DNA of 64,000 nt from Stratiolaelaps scimitus (taxonomy: Eukaryota; Arthropoda; Arachnida; Mesostigmata; Laelapidae). The notes below the pieces were generated by a model. That model did no database searches, had not been told where the DNA came from, and saw nothing but the letters and a program-made list of their open reading frames with translations. This document shows positions 25,301-38,166 of this stretch, in pieces. Position numbers and translations under genes: made by a program. The stretch lies in the NCBI GenBank assembly GCA_019614645.1, contig JABWDB010000005.1:17225001-17289000 (forward strand), given 5' to 3'. Every line of letters starts with the position of its first letter. Position 1 is the first letter of the stretch.

Positions 25301-28300
25301 GCTCTGATTTAGTTTGTCGTTGGCTAACGCGTCGCGTGAGCGTACTTGCCACCACCTCAATTCGACAACATGCGTCGGATAACTCTCGAAGACGGAACCC
25401 TTCTCGGTATGTTAAGTTACAACACGTTAGTTAGAACGCGTACGAGAGATGCGTGTTTGTTCGGCTTTTCGTTGCTGCTGGCTGTCTCCTCTGGTCTCGC
25501 TTGCTTCGACGGTGTAATTTGTGCTACGCTTGTTCGTGTCTCTGCCCCGGAGATGTGTCGCTGTTCTGCCCCCGGTTCGGTTTGATTGCCTGTGATGGCC
25601 ATCGCGTTACTGTCTGTCCTCGATTGTGTGTTGTTGTACATCGACGCCGGCAGCACCCCCCCCCCGAAGTAGTTCTAGTCGATGTGCGATGGCTGCTATG
25701 TATTTCGTGCGACGGCTATCCGGCTAGCCCGCCTGTGATCATGGCGTCTCCACCACCATCCAGCCAGTATTGCTTTGCTCGTTGGTCGATAGCACCGCGT
25801 GCCTCCGGCGTTCGCGGCTCGCCGCGGGTCTCGCCATTACTGCGTTAACTACATAATAATCGATGCATCATAACTGCGATGATACGCTTCTCGACGGGTT
25901 TCGCAGCGCACGCCACTGCTTGTACTGGGTCAAGTTTGCGCGAGTCGACCGGTGTCTGACGACGACGACAACATGGAGTGCACCCCCTCTGTGTTGTTGC
26001 CGGCGGAGCCGGTGTTGCGCTTGCCGGCATGGGCTGGCTACCAGCGGCCGGGATCGTTCGCTCTGTTGTTTGCTTGGTGGTGGCGGCGGCGGCGGCGGAG
26101 GGTGGCGTGGCCTCGCGCATGTTCGTTGCCGGCTTCTGTTCGCGTTGTCGTGGCGGTTTACCGCCACCGACTTGATGCTGCTCCACTTGGCTGTGAGCTT
26201 GGCTGTGCTTGTTGCCGTTGCCGGCGCCGCCGCTGCTGCTGCTGCTGCCGCCACCGCCGACCGAACAGGAACCGGCGGAGTTCGCTTGCTCCTGCTATTA
26301 TGCTTGTGAGGGGAAGCTTGGAGCGTGCTTTTGTTGCCTGGAGCTTAGCGCGCCAGCTTGGCTAACTAACTGACTGACTGACTAGACGTCCGTCCGTTCG
26401 TTCGTTTTGTGAAGGGGCTGCCCTGCAACCGGCGTAGCGTTACCGCAGTCTGCTAGCGCCTGCTGTCGTTGTCGTCGTCGTCTGACTCGTGCATAGCGGT
26501 GTCGTTACAGTTCATGCAGTCGTCGGGCGCCGCCTTTTCGATGTCTTGTGTAGTTCGTTGCCGTCACTTGTGGCAGCGAGCGAAAAACACGAGATTCACT
26601 CGTAGTCATTTAGCAATGACTATATATTTATATAGATACATATATATATATATTTATTTCTCCCTGTCTGCCGGCTCATGTCGATCGTCTTTGTAATAAG
26701 GAGAAGAAGAAGGAGACGAACGACTTGAATGACTCGTTATAGTCGACGCTGTAGTTTTGCCGAGCGCTGAGCTGCACCAGACGATGGGTACCGACGAACG
26801 CACGCAGCTCAAACAACAACAATAATAATAATAACAACATTAACAACAACAACAACAAAACCCAGCAGCTTGCGTTGGGTTGGCTCGTTCTGTCGTCGTT
26901 CGTTTGCTGTTGGCCTGACCATTGTTGCAGTCGAGCTTGTTGTTATTCGACGGCATTATCGGCCTATTGCCATTTTGCTTCGTCCGGTGCAATCACTGGT
27001 CGCGGCTTGTGGCGATCGTCTGTCCTGACGGTACCACACGACTACTAGCCATAGGCGGGTGGCTTATGTTCTATTACACGGACACAGCAGACCATAACAA
27101 CGACAAGGCAACACATTGACACTGGCCTTTTAGCCACCACCGCCGCCGCCGCCTCAAGAGCAGCGCATCGTCGTGTCCTGCCATGATGGTGTGTCTTGGT
27201 CGCGGCGGACCATCGAACGATCGCTTGACCGGAGCAAATAATCGCAAGTCACCAGCGAGCCTATAGCATTGATGCAGCCATCTCGCCCCGTTCGATGGAC
27301 ACCTTTGACTTGGTTGATATTCCTGCTGATATTCTGTTTGTGGGCAAGAGGCAAACTGTCGTATTTTTACCGGAAATAACGAATGGGCTGACAGTAGTAG
27401 ATCTCCGTACATAGATGCAGCGTTATGCATCATGACATTAATGAGTGCTAGGTGAACAACGGGCGCAGTCGCTGGTTGATAGCTGTTGGTAACACTTAAT
27501 TATTTAGTCGGCAGGCATTTGAAGCGAGTGAACATCGACTGTGTTCTAGTCTAAATAATCATGATATGATGATCGCCTGAAAAATCATCCGAGTCGACAT
27601 CTTTCTAAAGCATCAGCTCCAATCGTATTTTCATTAGCTACCAAGGAATAGTCGGCACTGATAAATCTTAATTGGTTTTACTGATAGCTACTAAAACAAT
27701 CACGCGATGGTTTCGACAGCCAGCCGATTCATTGCGTGTTCATCAATTAGCAAAGCGATGGGTTCACGATTTATTGACACATTTTGTTTCGCTGTGACAG
27801 CAAATTCATATTCGCACTCGCCGGCTCGTCACCGGCGCAGACTTGCTCATCACCGGATCGATATTCGTTGTTGACGCTCGATACATGATGTAGATCGTAG
27901 GAATAAAATTGTGGACGCTAATAGCCGACGATTCCATGCCGAGATTTCGCGTATAGTGAACAACAGACTTTTGGCGCGTCTTGACCGCACCCGTTGCTTC
28001 ATCGGTCTAACTCGTGCACTCGCCAATAGTAAACTCAATCGTAATCATCGCTGCTGCGCGTTGCTCGATTTGCGTTGATTTTCATTGTTGATCGCTTCTT
28101 TGTCTTTTGTCGTTGCTGTCGCCAGCTTCGTCGCTATTGCTCGCGCTGCCGCAGCATCAAATCGTTGTGATGATGGCGATGATGAAGATGATGATGATAT
28201 GAGATGGTTGTGGCTGGTGACCAGCGTCACGTTGTCCATGTGATGTAATGCTCACTCTACGTCGATTTCATGGCGTGTTTGTTTTTTTCCCGTTTGTTGT

Positions 28301-28603
28301 TCGTTTTGTTTTCCAGGTGAGGAGGAAGATGACGATGACGACGATGGCGAAGAGGATGAGGATGAAGTCGGTGACGAGGATGAGGAAGAAGCCGACGGCG
28401 AAGGTGACGGAGACCCTGAGGGCGAGGGTGACGCCGACGGTGACGGCGATGACGGAGATGAGCCGGACGCCGGCGACGAGGAGGACGAAGAGGACGAGGT
28501 CGGCCTCGAGTACCTCGACAAGGTCAGTTAATACGAACGCTGTCAGCTACCCCCGTGTAACGGGCGAAGCAGCAGCAGCAGCAGCAACAACAACAACCAT
28601 CAT

Positions 28604-28638
<35 letters not shown>

Positions 28639-31600
28639 AATGAATGTCCAGCCGACGTAACCCAATAGCAAACTTAGCGCGCGTGGCTTTAACATCGGCG
28701 CGTTCAGCCTCCTTATGTCTCTATCACTTATGTATGAGTTGTATGGTTGGTAGCCTTGTCAAATAGTGCCGCGGTGGTCGAGACTTGGTCACCGTGGTGG
28801 TTGCCACGCTGCTGCTTCGGTAGACGGGAGAACCTCGAGAGTAATGAAGACTCGGTAGTGCACGTGCAACCCATTTCAGGGCCCATGCTCACGAAGTCAG
28901 TCGATTGATGATATAAGATAGTAAATCGTGGAACTATTGTGAAAATGCTATGAACGATAGCTTACATCTATTGTACCCTGTCTATAATTTAAGAGTTGTG
29001 CATTACTGATATTGTAGGCTTATTTACATTTAGAAGGTACTTGGTCTTAGGTCATTAGTACGCTATATATGAGTAATTTTGCTGTGATGGCTTTGATTCG
29101 AGATGCGTTGTTGAGGATGCAAGGGAACAAGTTATTGTGTAGGTCAATAGAAATACTTTGACCGAATGGGTGACGATTATTCCTAATTCCTGATTTATCG
29201 AACGGAAATTTCGTTTTCGAGCACCCTTTCCTCGTTGGTTACGTGCTTTGTTTCAGTTTCCATTCAAATTTACTAATACCACCATTGCACACATCGTTAA
29301 ATATATATATATATATATATATATAGATGTATATCACCTTGCTAAAGTTAACCTTAGCGTTCATACGCATATGTTTAATCATGTCTATCTGATGCAGGCT
29401 CGCTTTTCGCGGCGTTCCAAATTTCAAAATGTCTTAGAACAAATCGGGCGCCAAAAATGCTGCGAGCCATGCACCCATATAGGCTGGGCGACCGTTGGCG
29501 CGCTTTTGACTTCGTGATAACGGCAGCAGCGGCAGCAGCAGCAGCAGCGACGATGATGACTGCGGCGCCTGCTGCTGCTGTTAGCACCGCCATCACATCA
29601 CCATTGGCTACCACTACCAGAACTCCGTCTGTTCCGTCTCTGCTCGTGTGACTGTGGCTAGCGATTTTTTGGCGCTCCCTTCTTGCATCCATCCATCCAT
29701 CCATATATCGTTGTTCGGCTACTTCGCTCGATTGCCTGCGGCCCTGTTCGCAGGCCTACGACACATAGCCAAACCCAAGCGAAGCCGAGTCTACTTTAGT
29801 CGACTCGAGGCGACCGATCGACCGACTCAGCATCGGGCGGCGGTCACGCCGATGAGTTTCTCTTGTCGTCTGTACTTTCTCTGCTACTCCCTCCTGCTGC
29901 TGTTTGAACGAAGGTATTACACAGCAGCAGTAGCAGCAGTGGTGGTGGTGTGCCCCTACGAGTCGAAGTTTGCTGGCCGCCAGTTTCCCGGGATCGTACC
30001 CGACGGAGACGAACTGTGAACGCCAACCTTGTCGCCGCTGTCGCTGTACGACATGCCCCGAACTGTAGCAATGTGCCGGTGCTGTGGCGGTTGTTGTCAT
30101 CGCGTCGCTGCCACCACCGCCGCCGTTGTCGGCCGCGCATGCCCCACGATGCTGCTATCATCGCCGCCACCGCGAATCACGTGGCTGCTACGCTGAGCCC
30201 GCGAGTGACACCGGTGGCGTTGCCGCCGCCACCGGTGTCAGGAAGAAGCGAGAGACGCAGCCGGTAGCAGCGAATGAGGTTCATGCTCGTAGCTGATCGT
30301 CGTCGTCGTCGTCGCCGCCTGTTCGCTATCCTTGTCTCTTCCCTTAGCTGTCCGTTCATCTCATCTCTGGAGCGTCGGGGGGGCGGGGGAGGAAGCGTGG
30401 GGTGGTCTTGGTGCTACTGCTGCCGATCTCGAGGCAGGGTTGATGCTAGTAGCGTCGGGGTGGGTTCTTCTCGTCGAAGTGAGATCTGTGGAGCTGGGGC
30501 ACAATGGATGGGGGTGTCCTCGTCGACACAGGGGGACGCTCAGGAGAGTCGGCTGCTGCTGCTGCAGCTGCTGGCGTTCGTGCTGCTATGGCTCGATAGA
30601 GGGACGCCGCTAGTCAATGCCTGGATTGGGTTGATGCGGTGTGCTGTGACCGACCGGCTTCTCTCCGACCGCCTCCGCCGGATTGCAAGATGGCGGCGAT
30701 AACGCGGCTCGCTTGGGCTTGGGTCGCTTGGCTCTCGGATGCCGGCAGGCTGGCTATATGGTAGCCTCCGTTGGTGGTTTTGTTGGAGGCGTGGGTTCTG
30801 CTGTCCTGTTCGCTTATGTGGCCGATATCTTCACCCCACCATAGAGCAGCGCCACCAAGCATCACCAGTCAACCGTTCAATTGTCATGGCTGTATCCTTT
30901 CCATTACCAGGTTACTTACCTTACACTCGTTGTTCTGTACGCACCGCGGCGTTTTTATACTCGGGAGTCGATGAAAAAGTGTCTAAAAGAGACAATGCTG
31001 GTCGTCTATACCGCATCGCAGCGAGTATTGATTACCATTGTAGTTATCGTATAAGTGTATAACAACGGTCGTCGTCATATTTACTGGTATCTATCCAGCT
31101 CTCTTTATGTGTCGAACACATGCATTGTGCGCCACCGGCTGCCGCAAGTTAGTCACTGAGAATTCAACCTATTCTACTATTAGTACTTCTACTACGAATT
31201 CGATAATTTTCCATAAGATTGTTCCGATTATCTTCACTTCGTTCAGTTCCGTTATTATCACTACAGGTACTTTGCGGGCGTTTACACCAGTTAAAACCAT
31301 GAACAGTGCTGCTTCTCGCTAATATTGTCATTGTCATGGCCTGCTGGCCTAGTCGCCCAATGTTGCTGGTCAACGATGGACGAACGGCGGCGGCGGTGGC
31401 GGTGGTGGTAGTGGCTGTTCCCAGATGCACCCAACCGAACTCCCGTCGTTCGATGCTTTTTCTTGGGGTGTGATGAGATTTCACGCGTTTCGCTCGATTC
31501 TCGGGATCGAAATGTTGTGGAAGCTATCGCTATCGCTGGGTGTAGGACGATCGGTCAGGCCGGGTCGGGCGAGCGCGCCCACTGGCCGAACCATGGCCGG

Positions 31601-34227
31601 CCGCGGCCTTGCCCTGTTTGGCACTGTCCCGTCTGTCGACAACAATGAGCGCCCGCGGGTTAAGGCTACTGTCTATTATCGTCACCTCGTACCGCTGGCT
31701 GTGTTATTACTGTTGCTGTTGTTAGTGGGAGATTGCTCTGCAGTCACCTACTACTGATGATGTCTCCTGCCGATCCTCGTCTTTCCTAGCCAGCTCCCGG
31801 CTGGTACTTGCTGTTCTCCTGCGACGGAAAAATCGTCTTGCGGTCTTGCTAGTGCTTGCGCTGCTGGTACTTTCTGTTATACAGTAGTAGTAGTAGTAAT
31901 AGTTGCTGTTGCTGCTGCTGCTGCTGCCGCTGCCGCTCTCGATGTTCATCGACTTGTGTGTAGTCTCTCGGTCTGTCTGTGTACCGTGCGTCATGTTGTT
32001 GTGCCTGTCGTTGGCTACGACCGTTATGTGGCTTGCCGCAAACAGGCACTTTGGCAGCATTTACTAGTCTATCTGCAACCTTTGGCTAGTACTGATCTAG
32101 TGTCGCCGCACCGCCATTGCCTCGCTGACCTGAAATGGCCCCTTATTATCATCGAAAACGAGGCAGTGGCAATGACAAGCCCACATACGAGACACACGAT
32201 CTTTCCAGCAGCAGCAGCGATTGCTCTCCGGCTTCAACAGCCCAGGTCAGCTGCATCACGCCAACGGATGATCTGCTGTTACCGTTGTGGTCGACGACAC
32301 CGAAGTTGCTTGCTTGCCTACAAACGTTGTTACTCGTCAATGATTCTTCGACCGCGCGGCGCAACGCGAAAGCACTGCCTCAAATTGTCAACAACGACAC
32401 TCATTCATTGAGTCAGTTGCTGAGTTCGTAATGTTGATGCCGGTACGAGTTACATTTGCTGGTACTGCTATAGCTGCCCTCTGCTCGAGGCAGCAACGTC
32501 GATTCGGTTGCTGTTAGGTAGGCGATGTAGTTTTGTTTGTCTTCTGGTCGTAGCTGTGGTTGTGACGTCGGTGGTGGCGTCCCGCGGCCGGTGCTCATGG
32601 CCTTCTCTGCAGCCGCCAGCGCTGTCGTCGTCGTCATTGTATGCTGATGGAGTCGATACAGCTCTTGTGTTTTGAATCACTGCTGCTGCTGATACTACTA
32701 CTACTATAACAATACAAGTACACGAACAACGTGTGAACTGTCTACATTCGTCGATAGGTTTCTAGACGAATCATTAGTTCACGATTTCTGCTAATGTGAT
32801 TCTCGTCGGTGATTGATCTCTGTTTATCTCTTGTCCATCTCTCTCGCTCATCTCTCGTACCTGATCTGTATTTGTCTTGGAGTGATTGAGCGGCCTCCAG
32901 CCATCTCCTATACCGGCCTAGATTCAAATGCAGGTTTTTTAATTTAATTCGCATTTGTGCAAATCGAACTTCTCTGGTGAACTCAGCCATTATATGCAAT
33001 CAGTTCATAAACTCGAATATCATCCCACTTATGGGAGTCGCTGTAACGGGAAGACGCCAATAATTTCAATGGCACTCCAGGAAGTATCCGCGCATCTCTG
33101 CTTTCAGCATTGCGCCATTTGGAGTCATCCCACGGCCTTTTCAGGGCGGTCTGTAGCGGCTACGAGTATATTCAACCGTCCCACTAACGGGCCAATTCTC
33201 TCGCTACCAGTTTGTCCTGCCGCCGCCGCCGCCTGAGGTCGCAACCACCACCGCGTTCGTGGTTGGTGGCTCAAAGGAGGATGGTAGCTGGGACACTAGG
33301 CTTTTCCACAAAGTGTGCGACCTCTCTCTCTCACTCTCTCTCAGATAGTCTCTCTGTTTGGCCCAGTGGCCTGCTTTCGGTCGACGACGATTGTAACCAT
33401 GATCGACGCTGTGCTGTGCACATGCAGAGCAAAGGGAATGTTAAGAGGAGCTCGTTGTCGATTCAAGTGTTAGACTGGAATCGACGCTATAAGGATGCAA
33501 AGAGTTTGATACAGTTCGGCTGGTCGCTGGTAGTGGGCCGTACTCGATGCGTAGGTGTTGTTTGGCGCTTCGAGACGGCCGGCGCTCGTGAGAGAGTGGA
33601 TCTACCTATGACGAACGGTGAAACCCGTGGCGCATACATGCGTGTTCCAGCTTCAGTGATCACTTCAGTGGACGAGGCTACATCGTACCACGAACAATTC
33701 CTAGTTCAATTTTAGATATAGGTAGACAGATATTTGGATTGGGGATTCATTGCTCAAATGACAACAGAACACTCTAACAAGCGGTCATACCTACACAGCT
33801 ACACACACCAATAATAATTTTATCATCATCATAAACATTGTATCTATTATTTTAATCAATTCCGTTTTTATTATTGTTGTTGTTATTTCTGTTGTTGTTG
33901 TTGTTGTTGCTTCTAATTCAGTATGAATTTTCTCATAAAAACAATGTACTCTTCTCAACTTTCCCAACCTGATGCCAGCGACATGTTGACAATGACCTTG
34001 ACACTTCTCACAACAATTAACTGACGTTTTGTTTCGATCTCCGTTGCGATGCGTGTTGTGTGCTGTTTGTCCTTGTGTTCAATCTGTTATAGGAGGACAT
34101 TGATGAAGAAGACGAGGGTGACTATGAGCCCGCCGAGAAGGAGGCCGCAGCAGCAGCAGCAGCCGAGGATGAGGATGAGGAAGATGCCGAAGAAGCACCA
34201 GCTAAGAAAAAGAAGAAATCCGAGTAG
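18564..34227 (+). CDS. Anp32: Acidic leucine-rich nuclear phosphoprotein 32 (ANP32), complete, 3 exons
   Basis: Spliced CDS 18564-19029, 28317-28522, 34093-34227 encodes 268 aa. ANP32 proteins are mainly nuclear; they bind histones as chaperones and acetylation inhibitors, and inhibit protein phosphatase 2A. Residues 1-155 form the leucine-rich cap: LNLDNSRS (20-27), LSLNSVGLTSL (43-53), LEKLELSDNRISGGL (62-76), LTHLTLSNNKI (85-95), and the capping segment LDLFNCGVTSVDGYRE (113-128) to YLDGYDCDEKEAP (139-151). Residues 156-268 are the acidic tail, almost all Asp, Glu and Gly, broken by seven Ala (about 243-249) and ending in KKKKKSE, a likely nuclear signal. Phases agree at both junctions (1, 0). 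An in-frame TAG at 18552-18554 supports the start, and the context AAAATGG is good. Length is close to vertebrate ANP32A/B. It is downstream of long repeat-rich DNA and convergent with perlecan. Confidence 0.95.
19350..19403. repeat. TA/TACA microsatellite in Anp32 intron 1
   Basis: A pure TA run followed by a degenerate GTATA/CATA tail. Confidence 0.95.
25100..25235. repeat. Compound triplet-repeat island in Anp32 intron 1
   Basis: CAG/CAC/CAT, GCC and AGC triplets follow one another with little unique sequence between. Similar blocks occur at 24360-24590, 26080-26100 and 26215-26260. Confidence 0.8.
26817..26858. repeat. CAA/TAA triplet repeat in Anp32 intron 1
   Basis: AACAACAATAATAATAATAA-type run continuing as AACAAC triplets. 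Confidence 0.9.
28317..28522 (+). CDS. Anp32: Anp32 exon 2 (acidic tail, first part)
   Basis: Acceptor TTTTCCAG|GTGAGG, donor GACAAG|GTCAGT. Encodes residues 156-224, almost entirely Asp, Glu and Gly (for example EEEDDDDDGEEDEDE near its start), closing with GLEYLDK. The exon is built from GAN and GGN codons, close to a degenerate GAY/GAR repeat. The serine-rich antisense frame over it is only a shadow. Confidence 0.95.
28568..28639. repeat. CAG/CAA compound microsatellite
   Basis: A CAG run changes to CAA and repeats the pattern after a short CCATCATAG break. It lies in intron 2, 46 nt from the exon 2 donor. Confidence 0.95.
29299..29325. repeat. TA microsatellite
   Basis: About 12 TA units in Anp32 intron 2. 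Confidence 0.95.
31883..31936. repeat. TAG/CTG compound microsatellite
   Basis: TAG triplets, then TTGCTG and a CTG/CCG run, in Anp32 intron 2. Confidence 0.9.
33868..33910. repeat. TTG microsatellite near Anp32 exon 3
   Basis: Two TTG blocks about 180 nt upstream of exon 3. They add to the pyrimidine/G-rich run-in but are not the polypyrimidine tract itself. Confidence 0.9.
34093..34227 (+). CDS. Anp32: Anp32 exon 3 (acidic tail end and basic C-terminus)
   Basis: Acceptor TGTTATAG|GAGGAC, stop TAG at 34225-34227. Encodes residues 225-268: EDIDEEDEGDYEP, an Ala run encoded mostly by GCA triplets, a second acidic stretch, then PAKKKKKSE. The Ala run looks like a local triplet expansion. Confidence 0.93.
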   Translation, partial: EDIDEEDEGDYEPAEKEAAAAAAAEDEDEEDAEEAPAKKKKKSE

Positions 34228-35669
34228 AAACAACACTAGAGCGATAGCAACCGCATCAGCAGCAGCAACAACAGGAGCACTCTTCAGTAGGAGGATGAGA
34301 AAGTGGTAGTTGGTCGCCACTCCGCTTCGCAGCATCGATCCCCCCCACAAGACGTTTGTTCAGTCGGCGTTGAAGTAACGACGCGAGGAGTATTCTCGTC
34401 GGCGGCCATCTCGGCTGTCGAAAGTACCAACCAAATACACACGCACGCATACACACACACGCAGCCGCAACGCACTCCAACGAGAACGGGTTGGAGAGAT
34501 GAGAGGAGGCTGGAGCTGGCTGGCGGACTCCATGAAATGAATGAAAAATGGATCAGCGACCCGATGATTAGACCAGGCAAAATAATCCAATTTCTTCTTC
34601 TTCGCCGCCGCCGCCGCCGCTGTGTGTGTGTGTGGTCATTGTCAAATGCTCACATCAAGCTCATCATGCATTCGCTATCACCAGCGGATGAATAAACGCT
34701 CGAGGGACACGGCTTCGCTGACTCGCATTTCGGTGTGGAACTGTGTTTTGTATGTGTGCGTGTGTATGTATCGACAATGGGGAAGAATAAGTGTCACGGC
34801 ATAGTCAGAAAGAATCATGACAACAGCGAAAACAAATACAATCGTCGATGCTGCAGGGCCCCACGGCGTCGCAAACCGACCTCTCTTACTACCTGCTACT
34901 ATATAAGACAAATCTAATTATGATGACATTATGGATTGCTATTCGCGAACGATGACCAGTATGATGATGATGATGATTGTGGTGAAAATTAACAGTCGGG
35001 AGGGAGGGAGGAAGGCGGAAGAGAGGTATAAGTGGATGGAAACACGGAACGAAATAGCAAAGAGAAATGATACAAACGACAACATGAATATGAGCGCCGG
35101 TACGGTGGGGGTGGGCCGAGAAGGCCGAAAAAAGGAGCAGCAGCATACGCAACAGTGACAACAAGATCATCATCATGGAGAGAAGAACAGTTGAAGTACT
35201 CGGCACTGCGCGAAGCTCTCCGGGCGTCCTCCCTCCAAGCTCCCGGGGGATGATGACGGAGTTTGTGCGGCGACGTCGACTGCCGCGGAACGTTTTCGGA
35301 CTTTCTCACTCGATACCAGCGACAGACAAGAGACAGCGTCTACACACACACACACACAGACATCTTCATCATAGTGCTACATCATTCTCACACAGACACA
35401 CATAAGCATATACATATTATTACCACACAGATTAGCAAGTAGAGAGCGAGAGAGATCAGGAGAAATATGGCTGAAATATATCGATGCTGGATCGATGGGT
35501 GGATAGAGAAAGAGTACCCAAAGGAAAATAAACCTGAGAGGAAGAGACAAAACGTGGTTGAGACGCGTTTATGCACAAACATACATGTTTATGCAGCAGC
35601 ATGGTAATGATTATGATGATGATGATGATGGTAGGATGAAGGCAGAATAATAGGATTTGAATGAAGATC

Positions 35670-35910
35670 GATGATTGATAGATTGATTGACTGATTGATT
35701 GATGACGATTGACAGACAGTGAGCGCAGAACGAAACGGAAAATGAGGATGAGGATGATGGTGATGATGATTATTATTATTATTTTGTCGTGGCTAACGCG
35801 TGTGGTAACAGACTGGTGACAGACATCTGCAGATTGACTGACTGATTGATTTGGTTTGATTAATTGATTGCTTGATTGTCTGATTGATGATTGATTGACT
35901 GATGATCGAA
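35670..35910. repeat. Degenerate GATT/GACT tetranucleotide repeat
   Basis: Two blocks (about 35670-35712 and 35833-35905) of TGATTGAT, TGACTGAT and variants, separated by GAT and TTA triplets. Confidence 0.8.
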
Positions 35911-38122
35911 TGAGAATCCGAGAAACGATGTGAGGCTGCGAAGAACGATGGGTATTGTGACAATGGGGACAGCTAGCGAAGATTACTATTCGGCAAGTAG
36001 CGTAACATAGCCTAGTATTGGGGGGGAGGGAGTCCGGGAATCGGTACAGACGGTTGGGAACGGTGTGTGGGTAAACGCTTACGTCGCTCTACTGAGGTTG
36101 CCACATATACTCTGTACGGAAAGAGACGGCGGAGAGATAACTTTGCTGTGCTGATTTCCGCATGGAGGTGACGCATGCCTCAGCTGTTGTAGTGGAGGAC
36201 AACGCCGGCGGCAGTCGCCGCGTATCTTCGTGTGATGGTTCTCACCGCAACAAACGTCAACGTTGCGCTTGTGGCGAAGCACCGATGATGTTCTCAGACG
36301 AACACTGGGACGCTCCGGGCGCGTCCAGACGCAGTCAGCGACAGTTGTGATCGCGGAGGAATCATACGATTGGGGCAAATGAGAATCACTATTATTATTA
36401 CATTACTGTGACGATAAGGTCATGATCATTATTATTATTATTATTATTATAACATAATTTTATTATTATCATTATCATTGAGTAGTACGCAAACGTATTG
36501 TAGCACTGATGGCTATGTGCGAGCGAAGTGAGTTTCGTGTGAATGTTGATTAGGGAGGCGATAGCTGAAGGCACGATGAAAATACCACTAATACTAACAA
36601 TAACATTAATAATAACTGTAAAGATAACTGTAGTAGCTCAAGAATCATATACAAAAACAACAGGTTGTTCATACTATTACCACTGTGTGAGGAATGAAAA
36701 TAGCAATCATTCTATGACGGACAGAAGCCCGTGCCGGAGGTTGAGCCTTCTTTGGATGTGTACCTATCATTGGCTTATTGTATAAAATGATGAAACATGA
36801 TTATAAATGCTTGGTTACGATTATTTGTATGATTTCATTATTATTATTATTATTAATTTACCCATTATTTATCGATCATAATAGTAATTGTTTTGAACAA
36901 ACAATTTATTCATAACAAAACATAAATACAGGGAGATAGAACAAGCCCTCCCTCAGCTGACACGCAGACTATGCAGATGGCCCATGCAGATGGTTAATCG
37001 AACGGACCCGTTGATTTGTTGATGGAGAAAAGAGACCAGACGAGAGGCTTAAGGCGTCTTGTTGTTTTGTTACGTCAACGGCGCAGCCGCTGAGCCAAAC
37101 GCGGCATGCCTCGATGCCTGCTGAACAACAACAACAACAACAGCCACAACAAACCGTTCAAGCTAATTCCACTATTGCTGCTGGTGCTGCTACTGCGGCT
37201 GCTACCACTGCTGCGGGAAAAAAATTGTCAATCTCCTTCAACAAACTACGACAGCGACAGCATTTCATTAATTTTTGTAAGAATAATTCTATAGCAAGAT
37301 CGAAACCCTATCAGGAACAGTACTAGCCACTACAGAACACATTCACAGGTACACAGGCACACAGATACACCCATATGCACAACTGGTGTCGCGAATCGCG
37401 TCTCCAGTTATGGGAGAGGAGACGCGCAGATCGAACATGAAAAGTGTTAAATACACACACACACACTTAGAGAGGCTGACAGACAGACACTCACATGCAT
37501 GATTTCATTTTATTTAATGTAATTTCATTATTTACTAGCGAGGTTAGAGGAATAGCAGGGGGGCCCGGCTTAAGTACTTTAAAGTAACACAACCGCGATT
37601 ACAAAAACGACGATAAGCCAGCAACAACGCAGACAGGCAACTGTAATCATGATGAGCTATCACAATTACGAGGCAGAGCTGCGGGTTGGTTCAATTGTGA
37701 ATAGCACCGGTCATAGGGTCAGCCTATTTACGAGGATTAATGGAGACACCATTTTTATTATTATTATTATTATTAATTATTATTATTATTGTATTGTGGA
37801 TTGATGGTGCATCGAAGCGAAGACACATGGGTATACTTTCGACGATTTTTGAGGGACTGGGCGCTCGATTTAATTGGGTTACAAGGGAGTTTCCAGTAAA
37901 CAGTAGACACAGAGATACGTAACGGATAATAGACTAGCTAACAGGTCCGCACAGACAAACGATTGGTTTAGCTGGACTTAATTTAATGGCTTACCAACGG
38001 AGGGCGAGAGGGAGAGAGAGACAAGCAAAAACAAAACCCATTTATGGCTAGGGAATTCTTTCGGTGATGGTGTCGGCATCCTATTGACGACACTGCCCCG
38101 CTAGCGTCGATAGAGAAACGAT

Positions 38123-38128
38123 ATTACT

Positions 38129-38160
<32 letters not shown>

Positions 38161-38166
38161 TATATT
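38123..38166. repeat. TTA then TA microsatellite
   Basis: Six or seven ATT/TTA triplets followed directly by about 12 TA units. Confidence 0.95.

Larger units (their letters stand above)
19030..28316 (+). other. Anp32 intron 1 (9.3 kb)
   Basis: GTGAGT..TTTTCCAG. It holds a TA microsatellite (19350-19403), a cluster of short inverted repeats (19628-19789), AT-rich unique DNA to about 21.3 kb, a 213-codon antisense open frame (21337-21978), and from 22.3 to 27.2 kb a dense island of CTG/CAG, GCC/GGC and CT repeats. I find no supported exon inside it. Confidence 0.85.
28523..34092 (+). other. Anp32 intron 2 (5.6 kb)
   Basis: GTCAGT..TTATAG. It begins with a CAG/CAA repeat 46 nt after the donor and then holds TA, CTG and TTG microsatellites (29299-29325, 31883-31936, 33868-33910). 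Open frames at 30274-30702, 31956-32411 and 33212-33715 have no recognisable motifs or splice support. No gene is called. Confidence 0.85.

Noticed and set aside
28252..28521. Poly-Ser protein on the minus strand
   Set aside because: It is the antisense shadow of the Asp/Glu codons of Anp32 exon 2.
32742..32999. Charged minus-strand frame in Anp32 intron 2
   Set aside because: It is helical-looking and rich in Arg and Glu, but short, with no recognisable domain or splice partner.
33212..33715. 167-codon plus-strand frame in Anp32 intron 2
   Set aside because: It has no recognisable motif and no splice support, starts in a triplet repeat, and adding it would disrupt the phase-consistent Anp32 model.
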